A stretch of 64,000 nt of DNA from Pseudofabraea citricarpa. Its lineage: Eukaryota > Ascomycota > Leotiomycetes > Helotiales > Dermateaceae. The stretch lies in assembly GCA_029641185.1 (NCBI GenBank), contig JAPWGK010000013.1, positions 992,001-1,056,000 of the forward strand, written 5' to 3'. Below are positions 36,142 through 46,548 of this stretch, one piece after another. How positions within the stretch are numbered: position 1 is the first letter of the stretch; each line of letters opens with the position of its first letter. A program made the position numbers and the translations under genes. The notes under the pieces were generated by a model. It was not told the origin of the DNA. It did no database searches and saw only the letters and a program-made list of their open reading frames with translations.

Positions 36142-38462
36142 ATGGCAAGCGGAGGCGGTGGAATGATGAGTGGTGTCGTCGACCCTGGTACACTGTACAC
36201 AAAGCAGAACTGTATAGGTATGTCGCCAGAGGGTCTATGGCAGATTTCAGTTACTGATCATGAACAGGCGGTGGGAGCTTTGGAAAAGTCTACAAAGGGT
36301 ATGTTTGGCAAAATTTGTGAAACTCGAAATTCTAGATGCTGATCCTAGACAGTGTTGACAAGCGCACTGGCCAGGCTGTTGCCATCAAAGTGATCGACGT
36401 CGAGAATGCGGAAGATGAGGTTGAAGACATTATACAAGAAATTTCTATCCTCTCGGAGCTGCATTCGCCATACGTTACTCAATACCACGGATCGTTTCTC
36501 AAAGGCTCCGACTTATGGATTGTTATGGAATTCTGTTCGGGGGGAAGCTGTGGGGATTTAATGAAGCCAGGCTTGATACAGGAGGAGTACATCTCAATCA
36601 TAATAAGGGAACTGCTGCTTGGGTTGGAATACCTGCATGGCGACAAAAAGCTCCATAGAGATATTAAAGGTACGGAAGCCGATCCCAACTAGTTTCGAAT
36701 GACTACTAATCAATTTGCAGCTGCAAATGTCTTGCTGGGGGCGAACGGACAAGTCAAGCTTGCAGATTTTGGAGTTTCGGGTCAACTATCTGCTACAATG
36801 ACAAAGAAGAATACCTTTGTTGGTACTCCCTTTTGGATGGCGCCTGAAGTTATCAAGCAGTCTGGCTATGACCACAAAGCCGACATATGGTCTCTTGGCA
36901 TCACTGCTCTGGAGTTGGCCAATGGAGAACCACCTTATTCTGATATCCATCCTATGAAAGTGCTTTTTCTAATCCCAAAGAATCCTCCACCAAGGTTGGA
37001 AGGCAACTTTTCGAAGGCCTTCAAAGACTTTGTAGAATTATGTTTGCAGAGGGATCCAAAAGAACGGCCGTCAGCCAGGGAGTTATTGAGACATCCCTTC
37101 GTACGACGAGCGAAAAAGACATCATATCTCACAGAACTAATCGAAAGGTTCGAGCGCTGGGCGGTACACCACAAAAGCGACGATGACGACTCAGATGATG
37201 GCCACGAAGAAGTAGCGCAGAGATCCCAAACCAATGAAGACTTGTGGGATTTTGGGACTGTCCGACCAGTTGGCGGCAAAGGACCTGCGAGAGCCGGTCT
37301 CAATGCTATGGGAGATTCTGCGACGAATGCAAGATCTTCAAGGTCATCAGAGAGCGAGGATGATTATGCAGAACGGCCACGAGATCCCTCACCCACCAAA
37401 ATGTCACCCACAAGGCAGAGATCTGACATGAGAGAAACCGGAACCATAACCAGCGCTGACACTGTCAAAGCTGCCAACTCACCCATCACCAACCAACCTC
37501 GACAGACATCGCCACAACGGAGGCCCGTACCAAGTTTACAATCTCAAACCCAATCACCATCGAAAGTACCATTACCGCCCTCGCCAGAGAAATTCAGATC
37601 GCATGCACCAGAAACACCAAAAGCAAGTCGACAGTTCTCGCATCATGCCCAAGAAACACCAAGAGTGAGCCAGCAATTCGCGTCTCAGCGCGTTTCCGAA
37701 TCTCCAGATTACGATCGAAATCTACAAGAGCAGCTTCAAAAAGATATGGGATACCTAAACATGGGTAATGAATATTCACCCACGACTAGATCACCTTTGA
37801 TGCAGGCACCCATGCAGCATTCTTCGTCTCAATCTACTACTTCACGTCCAGTATCACAGCAGCCATTACCAAAACTTGCTCCAATAAAACTGCCAGAGAT
37901 TCCTCCGTTCCGTGGACAACAACCTCTTCAAAAGGTAACTAACCAACCTATTCCGGTAGCACCCAAGCAATTGCAACATCCACAGTCATCAACATCTCAA
38001 AACATGGATCCCCGGCATCTTTACCAACAGCCTTTACCAGCTTTGCCATCGAAGTTCTTACGAACCTCTCCTTCTAAAGAGAGTGTATCCTCTGATTCGT
38101 CACGAACATCAATGTCTATGCCTGATCGTGCACCATCCAGTCCAACTGGGGAACTTGACGCTCTCAATGATGTCATCTTTCCGGCTCTCGAAGAGGCATT
38201 GAAGAGGCGCCAGTTCCGACTCCAACAGGCTTTCCGCAGTACTGGAGCTACGCCAAAACAACAAAGAGCTCAGGCAGCACATGAGAAATTGAGAAAACTG
38301 GTGTTCAAGTTAGCACATGTGTGCAAGGAAATTGATCATTGGGACAAGCAAGAACCAGTTGGAATGGGGAAAGACGTCGATGTCTTTCTAGAAGGGCTAC
38401 TTGAAGAGATATTGGTCAGGGTGGAACCGGCGGATGAAGAGGATCCTGATTATCGCGGGTGA
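36142..38462 (+). CDS. Ste20-family germinal-centre-type protein kinase
   Basis: Four exons (36142-36217, 36268-36298, 36353-36669, 36721-38462) give 721 aa; exon 2 is 31 nt and encodes most of the glycine loop ([11 protein letters not shown]). The kinase domain occupies about residues 20-285: VAIK Lys48, LHRDIKAANVLL (Asp139), ADFG (Asp157), [13 protein letters not shown] (the Ste20 signature) and the [12 protein letters not shown] stretch. The long C-terminal region is Ser/Pro/Gln-rich and ends in a conserved-looking helical block with an acidic tail (EEDPDYRG). The layout, N-terminal kinase without a PBD and followed by a long tail, is that of GCK-III/MST-type fungal kinases used in septation and polarity networks. 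Which member it is cannot be decided from sequence alone. Confidence 0.93.
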
Positions 38463-38885
38463 ATGACACGAGAAATGATTTTGTGGAGGTTTATTGATTA
38501 TGAGGGATGAATTTGTGGTCCACGTCGGTGTTTTTTAGGCGTAGGGATGGAATGGAACATTATGGTTTGCTCGGGAGGATGTGTCAGACCTTGAGTATAT
38601 TAGATACCCTAGATTCGACTGTAGCTGTAAGAAAGGCGAAAGGATATTCCTATACCTTAAATTTAAGTAGGCTATGCTATGTGAAATTAGGACACTATCA
38701 GACGCCGTGACGTTCATCGGTCGAGGGTGAAGCATGTTGAAGTGGTTGAGTTAAGCGAGCTAGCTGTACTTCAGGTCCAACAGGTATTATTCATGCTTAA
38801 GATAAATGCATATTACTATCATAGAAGCTTGCTATATAGATTACATGCTACATACTATATCACGACAGCATTTCAGTACCTTCAT
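38463..38885. other. Convergent intergenic region
   Basis: About 420 bp between the 3' ends of the kinase (+) and the FMN oxidase (-). AT-rich. No gene or RNA feature is seen. Confidence 0.5.
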
Positions 38886-40485
38886 TCAATTCGAGGATTT
38901 CACATCGCCTCCATATTGCACCTTCCTAATCGCTGAGCGGTTACATCCTTCGACGTTCATGATTCCCGCAAGACCCATGGTCTGGTCGAGATCTGCCAGG
39001 ATACCTTGAAGAACCTGTTTAGCTCCTTGCTTCCCAGCAATAGCCAATCCATAGATTGGTGGTCTTCCGACAAGGACGGCCTTCGCACCGAGCGATAGTG
39101 CTTTGACAATATCGGCTCCAGTTCGAATGCCACTGTCGAATAGAATTGTCAGTTTGGAGCCTACAGCCTCGACAATCTCTGGGAGCATCTCTAAAGATCC
39201 TACAGCGCCATCTACCTGTCGACCTGGATGGAGATAGAAGGTCAGTATTTTAGTCATATCGAGGTGATGCAGATGTTACTCACCGCCATGGTTACTAACA
39301 ACAATCCCATCCATGCCATATTTCACAGCAAGCAAAGCATCCTCGGGATGTTGAATGCCCTTCAACACAATGGGACCATCCCAAGCATCTCTCAACAGCG
39401 CAAGATCCTCCCACGTATGGGCAGTCCCAGAAAACACATCACGTAGCCACTCCTGGCTCGCCTCTACAACCCTCTCCTCCGGCGGGGCGCCAAACTGCTT
39501 CTGTATCTTCTCCCTAAAGACCGGATCAGTGAAGCCCGTCCGGAGCCCGATCCCTTTTACGAATGGGATATAAGCCTGGTCGAGATCGGCCGGTCGCCAG
39601 CCTAGAGTCCATGTATCGAGCGTGACGACGAGGACTCTAAACCCATTCGTCTTGGCTCGGCTCAGGAGGGATTTCGTTATATTGTGGTCTTTTGGCCAGT
39701 AGAGCTGGTACCACCGTGCACCGCTGGATCCGTTGGCAGCGGCTACTTCTTCGATAGATGAGGATGACGCCGTTGAGAGGATGTAGGGAACCCCGATTTG
39801 GCTGCATACTTCTGATAGCCCGGTTTCTTTGTCCTCGTGGAAGATGGACTGCACTCCCACGGGTGCCATGAGTATGGGACAGTCTGGCATGGTTAGTAAT
39901 TGGGTGGCTGATCAAAGGTTGGAGATCGCTTCGGCTCATATGAAATTTACTATGTTGGCTCCCGATTTCACAAGGACTCTAAACTACATATTCGAGCAGC
40001 TTGGGGTTGAAAGCACAAATCACATTTGCAACAAGAAAGAGAACGCATCTCTTGAGATACCCGGACCGCAGCAGGCTGAAATAGCAAAGAACCTACCATA
40101 TCGTTCGCCAAATAGCTCGACACTCAAGTCTCTCTTGGTGGTATCCCGCAACATCCTGGGTACTAGTTTCCACTGGCGAAAAGCAAGCCGGTTTGCATCC
40201 ATTGTGGCCTTCTCTCCTGCACCTCCGGCAATATAGTTGAAGGACTTGGGTGTCATGACGCTCTTTGCTTGTTCTTCGAGCTTGTTCGGGTCGGTCGTCA
40301 CTCTCGGGAGGATGCCATTGAACATCCCCTCTATACATGTTGTTAGTGTTGGTATTATATACATAAGTGAACAATGAATGCATACCTCGATATATCAAAT
40401 CTTGGAAGGTCCCATACTTCCGGATTGGCACATTGGTGCCTTCCTGCGGCTGTTGGTCTACTTGTCCGGAGGCCGTGGAAGCCAT
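38886..40485 (-). CDS. FMN-dependent alpha-hydroxy-acid oxidase/dehydrogenase
   Basis: Four exons (40386-40485, 40097-40330, 39284-39883, 38886-39223) give 423 aa. The family oxidises L-2-hydroxy acids (lactate, glycolate, mandelate) to keto acids using FMN in a TIM barrel. Visible: FNYIAGGAGEKATMDAN, ILMAPVGVQSIFH, WYQLYWPKDH, LVVTLDTWTLGWRPAD, IVLKGIQHPEDALLA, the active-site VSNHGGRQVDGA (His as catalytic base, across intron 3), and the FMN-phosphate segment DSGIRTGADI with VLVGRP. Two introns are 55-60 nt, but intron 2 (39884-40096) is 213 nt, unusual here. The protein has no heme b5 domain and no signal peptide, and it does not end in a PTS1 tripeptide. It is divergent from a zinc alcohol dehydrogenase. 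The substrate is not predictable. Confidence 0.92.
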
Positions 40486-41285
40486 TGTGGAGAGCCTGTA
40501 TTACTTAACACTCAATAGCTCCGTAGGTGAAATAAAGAAGCTTGAGAGAGAATGACAATAATATGGAGATAGGCTGGGAGGAGACGTTGACCGAGTTACC
40601 GAGTTGTATGATGCACCTCGCCTTATGTAAACTATACCGAGGCACCCTCTCGCACGTCATGTGTAACTCGGTTGGTATTATTCCTTGCCATAGGAGCAAT
40701 AATCATGCAGTGGACAAATGCTGAATTGTCAAAGGCCCGTAAGCGTTGGAGTGAAAAGTGTAGCCAAGAGCTCCTATCCTTGACTCTGCAGTGCCGATTC
40801 CTCATATCCTCGACCATGGACCAACCATAAGTTGACGATACAGAAAAGGTAACCCGCAGTGTCCAAGCTTCAGGAATAAGAAACCTCACCATCTCTTCAA
40901 CAATACTGCACGGTTTTCGTTGCTTCTTTCGTGTTTCCCTCGACTGCCATGAAGCTGATCCGGAAAAATCGATCGGCAATACCCCGCAATTACCCCACCC
41001 CGTCAATACTGTAGATAAGCGTCGCTACTCGAAACCATAAGCTGAATCGTGAAGCATGACATCGGGGACCTTCTCCGCATCACTGAGAGAACGCCCGGTG
41101 GGATTTGGTCTGTAGGTGGAGCCTCCGCCTCTATCCCACCGGCCCAAGAATAAGAATAGTGCGTGCGAAATCTTAATAAAGGAGTCCTTACCCCTCCCAC
41201 CCCCCTCCATTCGTTGATTACAACCAAACCTTGAATTCTTCACAACCTGCAAATTTCCAGCCTTTGCATTCATAACTTTCCAAAT
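40486..41285. promoter_or_regulatory. Divergent promoter, hydroxy-acid oxidase and alcohol dehydrogenase
   Basis: 800 bp between divergent start codons, containing both promoters. TATA-like and pyrimidine-rich sequence precedes the ADH start. No gene or defined operator is seen. Confidence 0.4.
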
Positions 41286-42779
41286 ATGGCAGCCGTAGCG
41301 GAACAGACTTTTGACATCCCAAAGAAGTACAAGGCCGTCGTCTATGATAAACCAGGAACTATTTCGACCAAGATCGAGGAGCTGGATACCCCAGAACCTG
41401 GTCAAGGGGATGTACTTATTCGATTGTAAGTTTTCTCCAGATTCTTGTTTCTGGAGTTAACTCTACTTTCAAGGACACATTCTGGCGTCTGTCATAGTGA
41501 TATGGGGGTTATGGAGAACTCATGGTGAGCACCCCTCGTTGATTTCAAGAGCTTGATTTAAACTGGTTCAGGAGAGGTCTTCCATATCCCACTCAAGCCG
41601 GTCAAGTAGGGGGACACGAGGGTGTGGGAATTGTCCATAAGCTTGGTCCAGGCTCAGAGAATTCGAGGGTCAAAGTAGGAGACAGAGTTGGCATCAAGGT
41701 GAGTTCTGTGCTGCAGAAAACCAAGTCAGGCACTAAAGTCAGAAAAGTGGATCGCGTATGCTTGCGGTGCATGTGCGCCCTGCCTAGAAGGAGAAGATGG
41801 TGTTTGCTTCGTAAGTCTTATCTGCGCCTTCGACGCATCAGGACTGATGTATTCTGTAGAATCAAAAGACTTCCGGTTACTACTGTAAGTGAGAGCTGGT
41901 AGAATGCTCCTGCATCGCCTAATCGTGCTCTCCCTACACAGACCCCGGAACCTTTCAGCAATATGCTCTCGCTCCTGCAAATTATGTCACACCTATCCCT
42001 GAATCTTTAAGTTCCGAGGATGCCGCTCCTATGTTGTGTGCTGGAGTTACTACGTTAGTCTTAAGCGAGCTTTCTTCTGCACTTGCTAATACCAATGAAG
42101 ATATTCCGCCTTGAGAAAATCGGATGCCAAATCAGGACAATGGGTTGCCATCTGTTAGTAGCCTGGTTCTGCAATAGAGAAAAACTGACCTTGGATAGCT
42201 GGCGCTGGTGGTGGACTCGGTCACCTTGCTTGCCAGATAGGATCTCGAGGAATGGCTTACCGGATTATCGGTATCGATCACCCTAGCAAGGAGGGGCTTG
42301 TTATGGAGTGTGGGGCTGAGGCTTTTGTGGATATCACCAAGTTTGACGACAAGACGATCGGAGAAGAAGTTAAGAGAATCACTGGTGGACTTGGAGCTTC
42401 GGCTGTGATCGTCTGCACAGCTTCCAACCGTGCCTATGCTCAAGCGACGAGTTTTCTGAGATTCGGCGGTACTCTGGTCTGTGTTGGCTTACCAGAAGGT
42501 GATATGGTTCCTATGGCGGGTGCATTCCCTGCTGTGATAGTTGCTAATGCGGTATGTATCTCTTGGCGGTCTAGTTTGAGATGCTGACTGGGGATGCAGT
42601 GGAAAATCAAGGGGTCTGCCGTTGGAAACCAGCGGGAGGCTCTTGAAGTGCTTGATATGGCAGCTCGAGGAATCGTCAAGACAAAGTCCAGGTTGGAAAC
42701 AATGGATAAGCTCACTGAAGTGTTTAAGGAGATATCTGCGGGCACGATGCAAGGAAGAGTTGTGCTTGATCTTCAATAA
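41286..42779 (+). CDS. Zinc-dependent alcohol dehydrogenase (ADH1 type)
   Basis: Nine exons (41286-41425, 41474-41524, 41572-41698, 41748-41810, 41860-41884, 41942-42053, 42101-42153, 42199-42551, 42600-42779) give 367 aa. The eight introns are 45-57 nt; two use GTTAGT donors, and exon 5 is only 25 nt. Catalytic zinc ligands: Cys53 in SGVCHSDMG, the His in GGHEGVG and the Cys in MLCAGVTTY. The structural zinc Cys quartet is in YACGACAPCLEGEDGVC. The Rossmann motif is AISGAGGGLGH, followed by IIGIDHPSK with the NAD-selecting Asp. This is the medium-chain ethanol-type ADH family. The exon density is far above its neighbours. A transposon-like element begins 8 bp after the stop. Confidence 0.93.
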
Positions 42780-42786
42780 CCATATA

Positions 42787-43322
42787 TCCCCTCAAGTGGT
42801 ACCAACGTAAACGTGACTTTTCACGTGACGTCCGTGCGGGAGCATCAAAATCCAGAAATGAAACGTATATACAATTTTGTTAGGGAATAGTATCTTTCAA
42901 TTACAATTAATCCACAACCATATAATAGAAGATGTTACTTTTGACTCTACTAATAAAGGTATACTAAGGCCTAATGAAAACCTAAAAAATAAGGCAGGAA
43001 CTGCCTTTGAACTACTCTATTTACCCGATTTTGACTACTATATAGAGAGCCTCTACCAAAAAGAAGGATTCTAGGTGAAATATCAGGTAATAAAGCACGT
43101 GAAACTCGGAGGAAAAATACTTAATATAGCTGTAAACAGTATGATATTCCTCTTTGTTTGAAAAGCAATTATTTCCAGTTATTTTATACAAAGCGTTGAA
43201 TTTCAATAAAAGTTAGGGGAGAATTCGTTGATATTTATACTGTAATTGGCTCGTTTGAACCCTGTTTATCATCCCTGACTAGCGCCGCACTAAAGTACGA
43301 AGCGAGTTACCACTTGAGGGGA
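42787..43322. mobile_element. 536-bp TIR element with TA target duplication (MITE-like)
   Basis: A perfect 15 bp terminal inverted repeat, TCCCCTCAAGTGGTA at 42787-42801 and its reverse complement at 43308-43322, is flanked on both sides by TA (42785-42786 and 43323-43324). This is the target duplication of Tc1/mariner-class DNA transposons. The interior is AT-rich with no transposase-like frame, so it is a non-autonomous, MITE-like element or a heavily decayed one. Just inside the left end lies an ACGTGA/TCACGT inverted repeat (42811-42826). The element starts 8 bp after the ADH stop codon and must lie in its 3' UTR or terminator. Terminal repeats and duplication are seen directly; superfamily assignment is inference. 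Confidence 0.75.
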
Positions 43323-43742
43323 TAGTCGTGCACTGATATGAATGTATTGAAATGTCAGCCCCAGGGAGGAGTTTCTTGGGACATATTGATGTTTTCCACT
43401 CTTAATCACTACAGATATGCTAGAAAGAGGTGGCTCAAGGGATAAAAACAAGTTCGTAAGATTGTATATTCTGTAACGTCTGTCCCTGCGTCCCGAGACG
43501 CCCCTTGTAGCGAGATGAATCTATAGTTTTAGAATTACGATTTTTTTCTTAGCAAGTCTACGAAGTTGTTATTCATATGTTACTCTCTTTAACTATATTC
43601 ACGTCCGGGTTTGCTATATTTGACTTACCCGCGATTCTCAGGCTCAATCACGTGTGTGGCGTGGTAGCATGTTTCTCTTGCGCGGCAGTAAGCCTAATTA
43701 CGTAATTCATACCTGAGGCCTCAGTTCGGAATTTAGATACGC

Positions 43743-43765
43743 CTCTCTCTCTCTCTCTCTCTCTC
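43743..43765. repeat. CT dinucleotide microsatellite
   Basis: A pure CT run of about 11 units in the AT-rich segment. Confidence 0.85.
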
Positions 43766-44901
43766 ACCCGTGGTTCAGATTCTTTGGGGTATATACCTTT
43801 TTTTTCTATCCCCCTGACAATACTGCCTCCACAGGCTATACCAGTTATACTTCTTGCACAGAGGACGAAATGAGTCAGGCTACTCCGGTGCGGATGATCC
43901 TTCGATATCGCGAACGACCTTTTCAAAACCTTCAAGCAATCATTATCGCTTTCTTTAAATGGCGAGATATCCAACCTATAGATGACTATTATACACATAT
44001 ATGTTGCAATCCTCCATCTTCTAAGTTATATCTCGTTCTCGATCTCTACTGCAAAACAAATCCAAATATCGATCTCAACAAAATAGACCTCGAAGTCTTT
44101 AAGGTCTCAGGATCCGATTCATTGTGTGTTACCTCTTCTACAACCTAATTAAACTAACTATATTCAGTACATTTCAGGATCTCGGAGAGGTAGCTCGCAG
44201 GCAGGCTTACCAGCGATCCGTTTCTCTGAATTGGGGGGAAGGCAGCTAGTCTAGTCAGAGGAATTTGTCGGTGTTGTTCCAGCACAGGGAGGACAGGATC
44301 CCGCAATATTCGTGTCTTGCGCATCGAGACTCAACGGGAGATCTCTCAGAAAGCCGGAGGCAGGTAGGCATGGGTTATTTGCCTCCCTTTTTGTGGTTGT
44401 ACAGAAGATAATGTGATGTCGATTCATATGTTTGTCCGGACGCGTACAAGCTGCGTATGTCTTGCAAGCCCATTCACACATTGCGTGGGATTGAGGGAAG
44501 TCGGTTGGAATCAAATATCGCAAAGAGAATCTTCACACGAAGCGGATCGTAATGCGAGAGACGTAGCTCTGAAAGAAAAGGTGGCTCGAAAAGGAGACGA
44601 TCTGTATTTAGAGAATTAATGGTATATTCTATAGCTCTACATACAATTCGAGAAGATAACTTACTTCGTTCTAGGTTATATCAGTTGCGGGCTGGAGTTG
44701 CGGGCTGGAGAGGGGATAATTTAAGATGTTCGGCGCCTAGAATACGCAGGCTTCTGTGGGTCTATTGGAGCGAATTTGTGATAGTATCCTATAGAGCGGT
44801 ACTCGCTACACGTTTTAGTATAGCCAATCACTTAACTTAGAAGCATGCTCTGAAGCAGTGTTATACCTAAAGTTTATAGTAGCGACGCCAAAACGTGCAA
44901 C

Positions 44902-44916
44902 CACCGCTTAAGGGGA
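44902..44916. mobile_element. Solitary diverged TIR end
   Basis: CACCGCTTAAGGGGA followed by TA (44917-44918) matches the right end of the element at 42787-43322 at 12 of 15 positions; all three differences are transitions. No matching left end is seen upstream, so this may be a remnant of a second, decayed copy. Confidence 0.35.
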
Positions 44917-45525
44917 TAATAGAACCTGGATATTTATATCTAATCAAACTATATATTTAAACGGTGAAAAAAATTCAATACTAGTATCGTATATTAAAGG
45001 GTATTATTATAGTATAAAAGGAGGCTCTTTAAAAATTCAAGGGGCGGCAATAACGCGATAATAATTTTCGGAATTGATAGGTTAGGAATATTCGAGGGAG
45101 GTATATAATGCAAACTGAAATGAAAATGGATAGAAATTTTAGAGCATTTATAGATTTCATGTCGCTTGAACTCGAAGTACCTACGATTTATCTCGTTACA
45201 AGGGGCGTCTCGGTACGCAAGGAATTTTAAAGAACATGATGATTTAAGTTCTGATATCAGAGGAGAAAGCTCTTGCAATAATCAACAAACGCCTGGGCCG
45301 TTCCATTTTCTTACTGCAGTGCACTACCTCAACCGGCCAACTAAACACCAGCTCCCTATTGGTTATAGACAAGGCCAATGAACTCGTCACTCGCTCGCTT
45401 CCTATACCAAATCTTGATGACCTCACGCCACCCCCGCATCCACCAACTCAGACCATTAAGAAAGAACAAAAAAAAAAAGACTACCAAAAAGGAAACGGAC
45501 AACTCTATTGTGCAAAAGTCTAAAA

Positions 45526-45727
45526 CGATCGCGGGAAGATTCGAACTCCCAATCTCTAGAGTATGCGGACACATCAGAGACGTGCCACACCGAAATCTGG
45601 AAATGTCGTTAGATGATTATCTTTCACGGCCAAGCGAGTGGATTTACCTAGCGCCTGTGATTGATTAGTTACCAGGCCTGTCTATCAAGTTGATAATTAC
45701 TGACCTTAACCATTAGGCCACGCGACC
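45526..45727 (-). pseudogene. Interrupted tRNA-Arg-like Pol III locus
   Basis: On the minus strand the unit starts GGTCGCG (45721-45727) and ends CGCGATC plus G (45526-45533), a complete seven-pair acceptor stem with one G-T pair. After the 5' strand comes TGGCCTAATGGTTAAGG, an A-box/D-arm. Before the 3' strand comes AGATT GGGAG TTCGAAT CTTCC, a variable loop, T-arm and B-box. TTTT follows immediately, as in Pol III terminators. The ends match fungal tRNA-Arg genes as I recall them, but the total is 202 nt: the anticodon arm is replaced or interrupted by about 130 nt, starting near an inverted repeat (45683-45695). It is either a tRNA gene broken by an insertion or an unusual Pol III transcript. 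A canonical short tRNA intron does not explain it. Confidence 0.55.
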
Positions 45728-46548
45728 ATCACTCTCCTGTATAATTTGAGTTCTTTGCTAGCGTTTTTGGCGTATTTGATATATATACTACGGATCTGGA
45801 CTCTTTTGCGATATGAAAGACATTTGCACACTCTTGAGCTTCTAGCACAGTCTCGGAGGGATATTTGAAGCCTTTGGGGCTACCCCAACATGGAAATCCA
45901 CTGTTAACACTTTTTATAAACTCAAATTTATAGAATAACCAAGTGGATAACCATAGGGAAAAGAAAAAGAAACCTACAAAACTTTCAGATCTAATTAGAT
46001 AGTTAAGTAGACCATCACATCGAATGTACGAGTATATTAATGTTCTAATTGCCTTTCTATTACATTGCAAGAACAAAAACCGACTTAGAAGTAATTCAGA
46101 TATTTTGCATGTTAATCAAGCGTCGATAGATAGCTTTATGCTGTTGCTGCTTAGCATTACTCAATTTAAGCTGGACTTGCTGGCTGAGGTTGCAGCAGAA
46201 CTTTATACGTCTAGTTTCACACTCCCCGCAATTGAACATCTAAAATACAAACGACGAGAATGTGAGCAATCCATCCGATCAAGTTATAGCAGATTACATT
46301 CACACCACTTGTTGCTATCCAATTACGAAGCGCTGCAGCAAGCGAGACCAGCGAGATCGGCCTGTTTTTATTTTATTTTGGCGAGTGATCGCTCGAGGGG
46401 TTGGTGAAGTCGAGCTTCAGATAACAGAGGTTGCCCCAAAAGCTCACCGCTCTCTGCAACGACGAAACACTCTCCGACAGAGGTGTTCTCAACTGCAGGG
46501 CAGCTTGGTACGAACGGATCCCCATTCTTCCCCATTCACCGTCCAACA

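Larger units (their letters stand above)
43325..46548. other. AT-rich, gene-poor segment
   Basis: About 3.2 kb, visibly richer in A+T and in TA dinucleotides than the flanking genes, with only short open frames of low-quality composition. It contains a CT microsatellite (43743-43765), a solitary TIR-like end (44902-44916) and an interrupted tRNA-like unit (45526-45727). The composition suggests old repeat DNA altered by repeat-induced point mutation. This is inference; dinucleotide indices were not computed. Confidence 0.5.

Noticed and set aside
43806..43822. Candidate left TIR (TATCCCCCTGAC) for the solitary end at 44902
   Set aside because: Only the first five bases after TA match; the rest does not resemble the repeat.
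43870..44148. Small plus-strand open frame in the AT-rich island
   Set aside because: It reads cleanly for 92 codons but has no motif and lies among repeat remnants; probably chance.
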